Below are positions 43,124-51,300 of a stretch of DNA of 64,000 nucleotides, one piece after another (the stretch's first letter is position 1; each line of letters opens with the position of its first letter). Below the pieces are notes generated by a model. It had not been told where the DNA came from. It did not search any database and saw only the letters and a program-made list of their open reading frames with translations. The stretch spans positions 1,674,001 to 1,738,000 of the forward strand of contig JADJJR010000001.1 of assembly GCA_016706425.1 (NCBI GenBank), written 5' to 3'. This stretch comes from Elusimicrobiota bacterium. GTDB lineage: Bacteria; Elusimicrobiota; Elusimicrobia; FEN-1173. Made by a program: the position numbers and the translations under genes.

Positions 43124-43759
43124 TTATTGCAACAGTCCGCTGCGGAAAGTGATGCTGTTGCTCTGGGTCGTTTGGCCGTTGAAGTTCTTGGTCTCCGCGT
43201 AATAAGTCAGAACCACGCCGGTGCCCACGACGGTCTCCATTTGCCCCTGCGTGTTCGTCCTTTCGAACCGCCGCTGTTCCCCGATGCTGGTTTTGATCGC
43301 CAATATCCCCGCGGTCGGGACGGCCCCGGTCGCGGACGGCCGGTCGATGGTTCCGATTTCCTTCGACGGGAACAAATGCGTGGTCAAGGCCCCGTTGGAC
43401 GCGCGGAAGGTTACCGACCGGTTCACGAACAACTGGAGCTTTTGGATGCCCGTCTCGTCGTCGGCCGAAAGGGCGGACACTTCGATCAAGGATTCGATGG
43501 GGACTTCCTGCCCCGTGATGTCGCCCGCGCGACCGGAGGTCCGGGCCGACACCTCGAAATGGGCCACCAACGACGTCACCTCGCGCCGTGACGGGGGCGC
43601 GGAGGAAACGATGACGGTGACGGTCGACGCGTCGACGCGCAGATCGATTCGGGGCGGGGTGGCGTCGGAGCTCGTGGCGGGATTGAAGGGAACGGTCTTG
43701 CAGGCCCAGACCGTCAACAGGCCCATGCCAACCAGGTGCAGGCGCATCCATGAATTCAT
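43124..43759 (-). CDS. Putative lipoprotein of unknown function
   Basis: 211 residues with a lipoprotein-like signal (LVGMGLLTVWAC, Cys at residue 20) and a beta-rich remainder (RIDLRVDASTVTVIVSSAPP, VPIESLIEVSALSADDETGI). It resembles Ig-like domains describing charged, Ser/Thr-rich strands. No named family recognised. GGAGGACACA precedes the ATG. Monocistronic, facing the terminator at 43069. Confidence 0.65.
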   Translation of the reverse strand: MNSWMRLHLVGMGLLTVWACKTVPFNPATSSDATPPRIDLRVDASTVTVIVSSAPPSRREVTSLVAHFEVSARTSGRAGDITGQEVPIESLIEVSALSADDETGIQKLQLFVNRSVTFRASNGALTTHLFPSKEIGTIDRPSATGAVPTAGILAIKTSIGEQRRFERTNTQGQMETVVGTGVVLTYYAETKNFNGQTTQSNSITFRSGLLQ

Positions 43760-43804
43760 TGTGTCCTCCGGGAAGTGTTTAGAAAAGTCTTGCGATTCTA
43801 ACAG

Positions 43805-44383
43805 TTATCGGCGGGCGAAAACGCGCCCGGGGGTGACCACGGCGTTCACCCGACGGTCGTGGACCGCGCCCGGCAAACGCACCGCGAGTTGGTGATCAAA
43901 ACAATAGCCGAGGGTTTTCAAACGGGGGGTCTCGGACAGGTAACGATCAAAATACCCCCCGCCGGCGCCCAAGCGCTCCCCCCCCTTCGTGAAGGCCGCC
44001 CCGGGCACGACCAACAGATCCGGCCGTTCGACCCATTCGGGATCGCGGGGTTCCCAAACCCCGTGCGCGTTCTTGCGCAGCGCGCCTTGGCTTTTCGGCA
44101 GACGGGCGAAACGCATCCCGCGCGTTTCCGGAGCGACCACCGGCACGGCGATGGTTTTTCCCGCGGCCCGGCCGGCGCGGATCAAGGGCGCGGTGTCGAT
44201 TTCGTGGGGCAGCGACAAAAAGAGTCCCACCGTTTCGGCCCGTCGCCACTCCGGCCGGGCCATCAAACGGCGCGCCGCCCGGCGGGCGTCCCGGCGACGC
44301 AGACCGACGGGCCGGTCCCGGTTCAAGGCGATGAAATGCAATCGTAAAAAATGTTTTTGGCGCAGGAGATCCGAATCGATCAT
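43805..44383 (-). CDS. fau: 5-formyltetrahydrofolate cyclo-ligase
   Basis: 192 residues from the ATG at 44383, which overlaps the rarA stop (ATGA). Makes 5,10-methenyl-THF from 5-formyl-THF with ATP. Motifs: LRRRDARRAARRL, FLSLPHEIDTAPLI and the ATP-binding signature RLGAGGGYFDRYL. In gammaproteobacteria the same gene follows zapA and the 6S RNA gene. Here rarA lies between them. Confidence 0.92.
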   Translation of the reverse strand: MIDSDLLRQKHFLRLHFIALNRDRPVGLRRRDARRAARRLMARPEWRRAETVGLFLSLPHEIDTAPLIRAGRAAGKTIAVPVVAPETRGMRFARLPKSQGALRKNAHGVWEPRDPEWVERPDLLVVPGAAFTKGGERLGAGGGYFDRYLSETPRLKTLGYCFDHQLAVRLPGAVHDRRVNAVVTPGRVFARR

Positions 44384-45696
44384 GTTTTTTTCCGTTCCGG
44401 CCAAAGGGCTTCGTAACGCTCCTTCAACCGTTTCTCATCGCCCAGGTCCCCCGGTTCCCAAAAACGGGACCATTGCGGCATGTATTCCTGAGGGGTGAAT
44501 CGTCCCGGGAAATCGTGGGGATACTTGTACCCGGCGCCGTGGCCGAGCGCCTCGCCGTCGCGGTTCGCGTCGCGCAACGGAAGCGGCACCTCGCGGCGCG
44601 GGCCCCGTTCCACCTCGGCGAGCGCCCGGTCGATGGCCACGTAGGACGTGTTGGATTTGGGGGCCACGGCCACGTACACGGCCGCCTGGGCCAAGGGGAT
44701 CCGCGCCTCGGGCATGCCCACTTTTTCCACGGTTTCAAAGGCGGCGTTGGCGATCAAGAGCGCCCGCGGATCGGCGTTGCCCACATCCTCCGAAGCGCAA
44801 ATCAAGAGCCGCCGGGCGACGAAGCGGGGGTCCTCGCCGGCGGCCAGCATTTTGGCCATCCAATACAGAGCCGCGTCCGGGTCGGATCCCCGGAGGGATT
44901 TGATGAACGCGGACACCGTGTCGTAGTGCTCGTCGGACGATTTATCGTACCGGAGGGCCCGCCGCTGGGTCGAGGCTTCGGCGGCCGTCCGCGAAACGCG
45001 CACCGCCCCTTTTTCCGTCGTCGTGGTCAGGACGGCGAGTTCCAAAGCGTTGAGGAGCCGCCGGGCGTCCCCGTCCGAAACGGCGAGCAAATGGTCTTCG
45101 GCGTCGGGGTCCAACACGGCGTTCTTTGCGCCCAAGCCGCGCTCGGGGTCGGCCAAGGCGCGGCGCAGCAGACCGCGAAGGTCTTCCTTGCCCAAGGCGT
45201 TAAAGGCGTACACCGTGGAACGGGAAATAAGGGCGGCGTTGACGTAAAAAAAGGGGTTTTCCGTCGTGAGGCCGATCAGGGTCACCAACCCCCGCTCGAC
45301 GTCGGGCAACAGCGCGTCCTGTTGGGTGCGGTTGAAATGGTGGATCTCGTCGAGGATGAGCAACGTGCGCCGCCCCCGCGCCCGTTTGCGGTCGGCCGCC
45401 GCCGCGAGGATTTTGCGGATGTCCGGCACCCCGATGGTGACGGCGTTGGTTTGCTCCACGTGGGCTTGGGTTTTGGCGGCCACGAGGCGGGCGAGGGCCG
45501 TCTTGCCGCAACCCGGCGGGCCGAAAAAAATGGCGGAGCCCAGCCGGTCCGCCTCCACCGCCCGGCGCAACAAACCGCCGGGGGCCACCAGGTCGGCTTG
45601 CCCGGCGAATTCCCCCCAATCGCGCGGCGCCATGCGTGCGGCCAAAGGGGTGTGGTCCCCGATGCTTTCCGGCGCGGCGGCCTGGAACAGGTCCAT
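44380..45696 (-). CDS. rarA: RarA/MgsA replication-associated recombination AAA+ ATPase
   Basis: 438 residues from the ATG that shares one base with the zapA stop (TGATG). Clamp-loader-like AAA+ ATPase: Walker A GPPGCGKTALAR, Walker B LLILDEIHHFNRTQQDALLP, sensor region GLTTENPFFYVNAALISRS, and the C-terminal MgsA domain (DPDAALYWMAKMLAAGEDPR). Acts at stalled replication forks. Confidence 0.94.
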   Translation of the reverse strand: MDLFQAAAPESIGDHTPLAARMAPRDWGEFAGQADLVAPGGLLRRAVEADRLGSAIFFGPPGCGKTALARLVAAKTQAHVEQTNAVTIGVPDIRKILAAAADRKRARGRRTLLILDEIHHFNRTQQDALLPDVERGLVTLIGLTTENPFFYVNAALISRSTVYAFNALGKEDLRGLLRRALADPERGLGAKNAVLDPDAEDHLLAVSDGDARRLLNALELAVLTTTTEKGAVRVSRTAAEASTQRRALRYDKSSDEHYDTVSAFIKSLRGSDPDAALYWMAKMLAAGEDPRFVARRLLICASEDVGNADPRALLIANAAFETVEKVGMPEARIPLAQAAVYVAVAPKSNTSYVAIDRALAEVERGPRREVPLPLRDANRDGEALGHGAGYKYPHDFPGRFTPQEYMPQWSRFWEPGDLGDEKRLKERYEALWPERKKT

Positions 45697-45995
45697 CACG
45701 CCAACGCTTTTTCGAGCGTCTCCAAAAGGCTTTTGAGTTTGGCTTCGTCCACCGGGGGCAACTCCTGGGCGTTGGCCTTTTGGCGGGACCCCAGTTCGAA
45801 AGCGATGTTGAGGGCCGCGAGCACGGCGATTTTCTGGGTGTCCACCAATCCGAGTTTATCGGAAATTTCCTTCATTTTCTGATCGACGTAAGCGGCCAAC
45901 TGGTTGGCTTCCAACGGGGTGAGGTTCCCGGGATCGAGCTCGTACACCATCCCGAAAATGTTGACCCGGATTTTGTCTTTGACGAGAGGATTCAC
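45696..45995 (-). CDS. zapA: Cell-division protein ZapA
   Basis: 99 residues: globular head (KIRVNIFGMVYELDPGNLTP), then a coiled coil (AAYVDQKMKEISDKLGLVDT, IAVLAALNIAFEL). Bundles FtsZ filaments at midcell. GTG start overlapping the stop of the upstream coiled-coil gene (GTGA). Confidence 0.88.
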   Translation of the reverse strand: MNPLVKDKIRVNIFGMVYELDPGNLTPLEANQLAAYVDQKMKEISDKLGLVDTQKIAVLAALNIAFELGSRQKANAQELPPVDEAKLKSLLETLEKALA

Positions 45996-46228
45996 GCGAT
46001 TTTGAGCCGATCCAGCTTGTCCAAAATCTTCTCAAGCCGGGACCGCAGGCGTTCCCGCTCCTCGATCAACTCCCCGTGTTCGCGCAAAAGGCGCCGGGCC
46101 CGGCGGCTCTCGTCGCCCATCAATGTCAGTTCGGCCTGCAGCCGCTCCCGCTCCTTGCGCAAATGATGGATTTCTCCGGTCGCCTGCCGGACTTTTTCAG
46201 CGAGTTTGGTCAACAAGGGCGATGGCAT
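45992..46228 (-). CDS. Short coiled-coil protein, ZapB-like
   Basis: 78 residues almost entirely heptad-patterned coiled coil (LAEKVRQATGEIHHLRKERE, RRLLREHGELIEERERLRSR). Its place directly before zapA suggests a division-associated partner, as ZapB is of ZapA, but coiled coils carry little family information. The first codon lies only about 10 bp downstream of a good -10 box, so the message may be nearly leaderless. Confidence 0.65.
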   Translation of the reverse strand: MPSPLLTKLAEKVRQATGEIHHLRKERERLQAELTLMGDESRRARRLLREHGELIEERERLRSRLEKILDKLDRLKIA

Positions 46229-46237
46229 TCCGTCGAG

Positions 46238-46266
46238 AATTTAGCAAATCGAGCGCCCCCCCACAA
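46238..46266 (-). promoter_or_regulatory. Promoter of the zapB-like/zapA/rarA/fau operon
   Basis: In minus sense TTGTGG (46266..46261), a 17-bp spacer and TAAATT (46243..46238). The expected transcription start is 46229 to 46233, at or just before the ATG at 46228, leaving no room for a ribosome-binding site. Confidence 0.6.
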
Positions 46267-46300
46267 GCGATCCCTTCCCCCACAAAATTCAATTTTGTTT

Positions 46301-46329
46301 TTGACAGCGGCCGCTTCTTGCTATAGAAT
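46301..46329 (+). promoter_or_regulatory. Consensus-like sigma-70 promoter
   Basis: Perfect TTGACA (46301..46306), 17-bp spacer, TAGAAT (46324..46329). The predicted start is near 46336, which is itself an ATG, implying a leaderless transcript of the downstream membrane-protein gene. Confidence 0.75.
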
Positions 46330-46335
46330 AAGGCC

Positions 46336-47119
46336 ATGATCAAAAAACCGAAGAAAACCTCTTTGGGCGGATCGCGCTGGGTCGCGCCTTCCGCCCTTGT
46401 ACGCTTTTGGGGCGCTCGCCTTGGGCGGGGGCGCGATCCTCGCCCGTGTCGCGTTCGGCCCCCGCGCGGCCATCCTTCTGGGCGCCGTGGGGGCCTTGGC
46501 CGCCCTCTGGGTGGCGCAGCGGGCCACGCTGTACCCGCGCGTCTATCTCGGCCGCCCGATGGCCTTTTTGGGTTTGTTGCTTTCTTTGGTGAGCGTCAAC
46601 GAATCGTTGGGCGCTGTGGGGTACAATGTGTTGTGGCGGCGTTCGTTCCAAGTCAACGGGGTATTCGCGGTATACACGGACCCCACGGCGGGGTGGCGCG
46701 TGGAACACCCGACCCGCTGGGTGACGGTCAACGAACTCGCCGACCAATCCATCACTTTGAGTTTTAAACCGTCCATGCTCAGCCAGAGCATGATTTTCAG
46801 CGTGACCCGGAAACCCGGGGACGGGAAGACCGACGTCCGGGACTGGGCCGATCGATTCCTTTTCCGTTTGCCGAAAAGCGACCGCACCTTGATTCTGGAG
46901 AGACGCCCGTTCCGCTACCCGGACGGTCGGGACGCCTTTGAATTGATTTACGAGGACCCGATCCAAACCCTTCCGCTTCGGCACCGCATCGTCTTCGTGA
47001 ACCAAGGGAACGACTTGTTCATGCTCTCCGTCGCGGCGACGCCCGGCCACCTCGACCGGTTGGGGGAGGAAGCCGAGCGCTTCCTGCTCAGCCTCCGCGC
47101 GCCGTCAGCGATTTCTTAA
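46336..47119 (+). CDS. Membrane-anchored protein of unknown function, start region ambiguous
   Basis: The long frame runs from TTG at 46397: two hydrophobic segments (YAFGALALGGGAILARVAFG, AILLGAVGALAALWVA), a third (MAFLGLLLSLVSV), then a soluble domain (WRVEHPTRWVTVNELADQSI, LERRPFRYPDGRDAFELIYE) resembling PsbP/stress-type lipoprotein folds. The promoter at 46301 points to the ATG at 46336, which is in a different frame. Removing one A from the A6 run at 46342 would join them (MIKNRRKPLWADRAGSRLPP, then the long frame). So either a homopolymer error exists or translation begins at TTG 46397. Function not recognised. Confidence 0.6.
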
Positions 47120-47710
47120 ACCGAGGCGCCGTCGCGCCCACAACCCCAGCAACGCGGTCGAGGCCAGAACCGCCAACCCCGCCAGAAGGGGACCCAGGTG
47201 GTCCACCACCGCTTGACGGAATCCGGCGATGCCCGCCTCCCGCAAAATGCTCCAAAACGTCCCCGAGAAATAAGTCATCAGAAAAGTCCACGGGAAAAGA
47301 CCGACCAAACTGGTCCACAAAAACCGCCGCCACGTCATTTGCGAAAGCCCCGCCAAGTAATTCATGATCACAAAGGGCGGGAAACCGACCCACCGCAGGA
47401 GGACGAAGGGACCGGGGCCGGGATGCCGAAGGAGTCCCACCCATCCGCGATTCCCCCATCGACGAAGGAGGGCCGCCATGGGCCGGTGCCCCAACCGCCG
47501 AGCGAACCAGAAGGGCCCGCTGGCTCCGGCGAGCACGGCCGCCAAATTGATGACCAATCCCCACCCGAAGCCGAACAACACTCCCCCCGCGACGGGGAAA
47601 GGGCTCACCGGCGCCACAAAACAAGCCGCCACATAGAGACCAACGAAAACCGGCAGCGCCCAGGGGTTGCCGCTTAACCCGTCGATCAGGGCAACGAAAT
47701 GCGTGATCAC
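47105..47710 (-). CDS. VTT/DedA-like (TVP38) membrane protein
   Basis: 201 residues from the GTG overlapping the symporter stop (GTGA). Multi-helix membrane protein with the VTT core (PVSPFPVAGGVLFGFGWGLV, GASGPFWFARRLG, LLRWVGFPPFVIMNYLAGLS, FLWTSLVGLFPWTFLMTYFS). The family contains lipid scramblase/undecaprenyl-phosphate recycling proteins; this member's substrate is unknown. Co-transcription with peptidoglycan-recycling genes suggests an envelope role. Ends 15 bp inside the convergent gene. Confidence 0.82.
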   Translation of the reverse strand: MITHFVALIDGLSGNPWALPVFVGLYVAACFVAPVSPFPVAGGVLFGFGWGLVINLAAVLAGASGPFWFARRLGHRPMAALLRRWGNRGWVGLLRHPGPGPFVLLRWVGFPPFVIMNYLAGLSQMTWRRFLWTSLVGLFPWTFLMTYFSGTFWSILREAGIAGFRQAVVDHLGPLLAGLAVLASTALLGLWARRRLGLRNR

Positions 47711-49185
47711 CGGCGCGCGGGCCACAAAGCGCCCACCCCCAAAGTCACGAGCGTTCCCAGAATCACCAACCAGCTCCACCCGAGAGGGATTCGACCGGCT
47801 TCCGACAGGATCAAAAGCACCGCATTGATCGCGGCGCTCAACGACATGGCCAAAATGTTTCCCCGGTTGCGTCCGCGCTGCGTCAAAAGGCCCAACAGAA
47901 AAATCCCCAACAGGGCGCCGAAGGTGACACCCCCGATTTTAAAGGCCAGCCACAGAATGTTTTTCCCGTGACTGAAGGCCCAGGCCAAGAGGGCCAAAAG
48001 GACGCCGAACACCCCCACGCAAAGGCGGGACAAGCGAAGGAGCGCCGCGTCATCGACCGAAAGCCCCCGACGGGCCCGCCAGGGGCGGTAGACATCGGTC
48101 ACGAAAGAGGTCGCCAGAGAGGCCAGCGGGGAATCGATGCCGGCCAATACGATGGCGGCGACCAGGACGCCTTTGAGCAAGGTCGGGGTGTGGGCCCCGA
48201 TAAAAAACGGGAAGATCGCGTCAAGTTTTTCGGGCAGGGCCAAGCCGGGGTGGGTGGTGAAAAAACCATACAAAGCCGTGCCGACCGAGAGGTAAATCAA
48301 AAGCACGCCCAAACTCAGACCGATGGTCGCCAGCATGGTCCGTTGGCTGGTTCGGCGCGTTTCCACGGTCAACAGACGCTGCATCAAATCCTGATCGGTT
48401 CCGAAGGCCGCCATGGAACCGAAAAATCCGTTCAATATCGCCACCCACCAGATGTTCGGGTTTTTCCAAAACGCCGCCCAAAACCCGGGCGCGCCGGAGG
48501 ACGGGCCCGGGTCGAACACCGCCAAGCGGCCGCCCTCGGTCGCCGCGCGCAACAACCCCGCCGCCCCCCCGTCGACACGGCCCGTTATGAAAATCACCGC
48601 CGCCAGGCCGCCGCCGATGAAAACAATCGCCTGCAGCACGTTGGTCCAAACGACCGCGCGCATTCCCCCGGCCCCCATGTAGAGAACGCCCACCGCGATG
48701 AAGACGACGATCACCCAACGGATGTCCACGCCCAACAACACCGAAAGCGCCAGGCACGCCGCCATGAGGCGCACCCCGGACCCCAACAACCGCGTGACGA
48801 AGAAAAAGCAAGAAGCCGCGACCTGTGTGGGCACCCCGAAACGCGCCGCCAAGAATTGGTAAATGGTGGTGCAATGAAACCGGTAAAAGGCGGGAATGAA
48901 CAAATAGGCGATCACGACACGGGCCGCGGCCGAACCGATGAAAAACTGGAGGTATTCCCAGTTTTCCATGTAGGCGGTGGCGGGCACCGAAATGATCGTC
49001 ACGGCGCTCACTTCGGTGGCGACGAAGGAAAGGGCGGCCGCCCACCCCGGGACCCGGCGGTTGCCCAGGAAGAATTCGTCCGTGGACGTTTGACGGCGCC
49101 GAAACCACAATCCCAGACCCACCGTGACGGCCAAGAGAGCGCCCAGAACCGCCAAGTCCCCCCAGACCACCCGCGCGCCGCTCAT
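47707..49185 (-). CDS. Sodium:solute symporter (SSS family), probable amino-sugar transporter
   Basis: About 492 residues with some 13 transmembrane helices and SSS phrases (TSTDEFFLGNRRVPGWAAAL, SFVATEVSAVTIISVPATAY, GGMRAVVWTNVLQAIVFIGG, GTDQDLMQRLLTVETRR). The ATG shares one base with the namZ stop (TGATG). It lies directly after namZ and murQ, so MurNAc or another wall-derived sugar is the likely cargo. The substrate is inferred from context only. Confidence 0.88.
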   Translation of the reverse strand: MSGARVVWGDLAVLGALLAVTVGLGLWFRRRQTSTDEFFLGNRRVPGWAAALSFVATEVSAVTIISVPATAYMENWEYLQFFIGSAAARVVIAYLFIPAFYRFHCTTIYQFLAARFGVPTQVAASCFFFVTRLLGSGVRLMAACLALSVLLGVDIRWVIVVFIAVGVLYMGAGGMRAVVWTNVLQAIVFIGGGLAAVIFITGRVDGGAAGLLRAATEGGRLAVFDPGPSSGAPGFWAAFWKNPNIWWVAILNGFFGSMAAFGTDQDLMQRLLTVETRRTSQRTMLATIGLSLGVLLIYLSVGTALYGFFTTHPGLALPEKLDAIFPFFIGAHTPTLLKGVLVAAIVLAGIDSPLASLATSFVTDVYRPWRARRGLSVDDAALLRLSRLCVGVFGVLLALLAWAFSHGKNILWLAFKIGGVTFGALLGIFLLGLLTQRGRNRGNILAMSLSAAINAVLLILSEAGRIPLGWSWLVILGTLVTLGVGALWPARR

Positions 49186-50378
49186 CAATACAACAAAATG
49201 CCCAAGCGCTCGATCCGAAAAACATCAATGGTCGCGCGGGCGCGTTCCAACAACCGTTCCGGTTTCTCGCCCGAGAGGAACCAATCCTTCCATTCCGGGG
49301 TTCCCACCACCCGGGGCATTTCGTCCCACCGGGGTTTGAAATCTTTGGGGGAAGAGTCCCGCAGGGCGCAGGCGGCGTGCACGAAGAGGTCCACCGGCCG
49401 GGCGCGCCGCGTGTCCGTCACGACGATCTGAACACCGTAACACACCTGGCCTTTATAACGGTCGGACGTCGGGCGGAACGTCACGGGCTTAAAACGCAGT
49501 CCCGGCAATCGTTGGCGCGAGAGCGTGCGGGCAACGGTGATGTTGCGCATCCAGGGGGCTCCGAACACTTCGAAGGGGGTGTGGGTGCCCCGCCCCACGG
49601 ACACGTTCGTGGATTCAAAAGCCCCGATTCCGCTGTACAAAAGGGCGGCGCGGGGCGTGGGAATGTTGGGCGAGGGGGCCAAAAAAGGCATCTCCGTTTG
49701 GGGCCAGAGCATGGACCTCCGCCACCCCTCCATGGGCACGACCAGCAGGCGCGCGTTCAAAGCGGCTTTTTCATTGTGCCAGCGGGCCAGTTCGCCCAGC
49801 GTCAAACCGTGCCGCGTGGGAACGGAAAAATACGCCGTGAAATGCCGGACCTCGGAGGAAAGGACCAACCCTTCCATCGCCATTCCCCCCAGGGGGTTCG
49901 GGCGGTCGAGCAACACGAACTCCTTGCCGCCGCGGGCGGTTTCCTCCAGGGCGTAACCCATGCTGGTCGCGTAGGTGTAAAAGCGCGTGCCGATGTCCGG
50001 CAAATCGCAGACCAAGACATCGATGTCTTTCATCTGCTCGGCGGTCGGGCGTTTCGTCTCGCCATAAAGACTGTGCACCGGGATTTCCGTGCCCGGGTAC
50101 ACCGAATCGGGGACCGGCGCGCCGTGTTCCATCTTTCCCGTCAACCCATGCTCCGGGGTGAACACCGCCACCAGGGTCACGCCCGGGGCCTCCATCAGCA
50201 GGTCCACCAGGGGGCGTCCGTCGCGGTCCTGGGCCGTGTGGTTGACGAGAACCCCCACCCGTTTTCCCAGCAGGGGTCCGAAATTTTGTTCCTTCAAAAC
50301 ATCCAGCCCGGTCTTGACCTCGGCGCGGAGAACCCCCGCCAACAGGAAGACCGTTAACGCCGCGATTCGGCGGTTCAT
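49185..50378 (-). CDS. namZ: Exo-beta-N-acetylmuramidase NamZ (DUF1343)
   Basis: 397 residues with a signal peptide (IAALTVFLLAGVLRA). DUF1343/GH171 phrases: GKRVGVLVNHTAQDRDGRP, VFTPEHGLTG, LYGETKRPT, DLPDIGTRFYTYATSMGYAL, DRPNPLGGMAMEG, GTHTPFEVFGAPWM. Cleaves terminal MurNAc from peptidoglycan glycans outside the cytoplasm. The ATG overlaps the murQ stop (ATGA), so release and catabolism of MurNAc are co-expressed. Confidence 0.92.
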   Translation of the reverse strand: MNRRIAALTVFLLAGVLRAEVKTGLDVLKEQNFGPLLGKRVGVLVNHTAQDRDGRPLVDLLMEAPGVTLVAVFTPEHGLTGKMEHGAPVPDSVYPGTEIPVHSLYGETKRPTAEQMKDIDVLVCDLPDIGTRFYTYATSMGYALEETARGGKEFVLLDRPNPLGGMAMEGLVLSSEVRHFTAYFSVPTRHGLTLGELARWHNEKAALNARLLVVPMEGWRRSMLWPQTEMPFLAPSPNIPTPRAALLYSGIGAFESTNVSVGRGTHTPFEVFGAPWMRNITVARTLSRQRLPGLRFKPVTFRPTSDRYKGQVCYGVQIVVTDTRRARPVDLFVHAACALRDSSPKDFKPRWDEMPRVVGTPEWKDWFLSGEKPERLLERARATIDVFRIERLGILLY

Positions 50379-51265
50379 CGCATCGCCTCCCGCAAACGGC
50401 CCCCCGCGGCCTTAAGGCGTTTTTCGGCCACGGACCGCGACACGCTTCGTCCGGCCATGAGGATGGCGGTTTTGGTGCGCCCGCCCGCTTGACGGAGCAA
50501 GGCCGCCGCCCGCGCCGGCGTCGCCCCTCCCAAATCGACGATCAACCGCCGCCCCCGCGCCGCCAATTTGCGCGATCGCGGCTGCAAATCCACCATCCAC
50601 TGGCCGTGCACCTTGCCGAGCCGCACCATGGACATCGTCGTCAGCATGTTTAGTATCATCTTGGTCGCCGTGCCGGCTTTGAGTCGGGTCGACCCCGTGA
50701 GGATCTCCGGACCGGTGGCGAACACCACCCGCGCGTCGGCGGGGGGCCGCGCGCCGGGGTTTCCGGTGAGGAAAACGGCCGCCGCTTTTTTCCGGCGCGC
50801 CGCCGCCAGGGCGGCCCGGGCGTGGGCGGTGACGCCGCTGGCCGCCACCGCGACCACCGCGTCGCGCGGGGTCAAAACGCGATCGAACAACCGTCGGACC
50901 GGGGCGGGATCGTCCTCGGCCCCCTCCCGGGAACGAAAAACGCTGGACCGCCCGCCGGCCATGACGGCCTGGATTTGACGCGGCGGCGTGTTGAAGGTCG
51001 GCGGGCATTCGGCGGCTTCCAGAACACAGAGGCGGCCGCTGGTGCCGGCGCCGACAAGGTAAAGGCGCCCCCCGCGGGACAAACGATCCACCACGATGTC
51101 CACGGCGCGGAGCACACCGCGCTTGGCGCGGCGGACGGCCCGCACGACAGCGGCGTCCTGGGCGTTCATCAGGTCGAACAACCGCGAAGGGGACAGACGG
51201 TCCAGGTCGCGAGACCCCGCGTGCGGGCGTTCGGTGGGAATTCGGCCGTAATCGCGGTCGTTCAT
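50375..51265 (-). CDS. murQ: N-acetylmuramic acid 6-phosphate etherase
   Basis: 296 residues, SIS-domain lyase that removes lactate from MurNAc-6-P to give GlcNAc-6-P in the cytoplasm. Motifs: PTERPHAGSRDLDRL, YLVGAGTSGRLCVLEAAECP (catalytic Glu region), GNPGARPPADARVVFATGPE, LTGSTRLKAGTATKMILNML. First gene of the minus-strand murQ-namZ-symporter-VTT unit, divergent from nagZ with only 35 bp between. Confidence 0.95.
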   Translation of the reverse strand: MNDRDYGRIPTERPHAGSRDLDRLSPSRLFDLMNAQDAAVVRAVRRAKRGVLRAVDIVVDRLSRGGRLYLVGAGTSGRLCVLEAAECPPTFNTPPRQIQAVMAGGRSSVFRSREGAEDDPAPVRRLFDRVLTPRDAVVAVAASGVTAHARAALAAARRKKAAAVFLTGNPGARPPADARVVFATGPEILTGSTRLKAGTATKMILNMLTTMSMVRLGKVHGQWMVDLQPRSRKLAARGRRLIVDLGGATPARAAALLRQAGGRTKTAILMAGRSVSRSVAEKRLKAAGGRLREAMR

Positions 51266-51300
51266 GGCGTGAGAATATCAATTATTGAGACGGAGATCTT

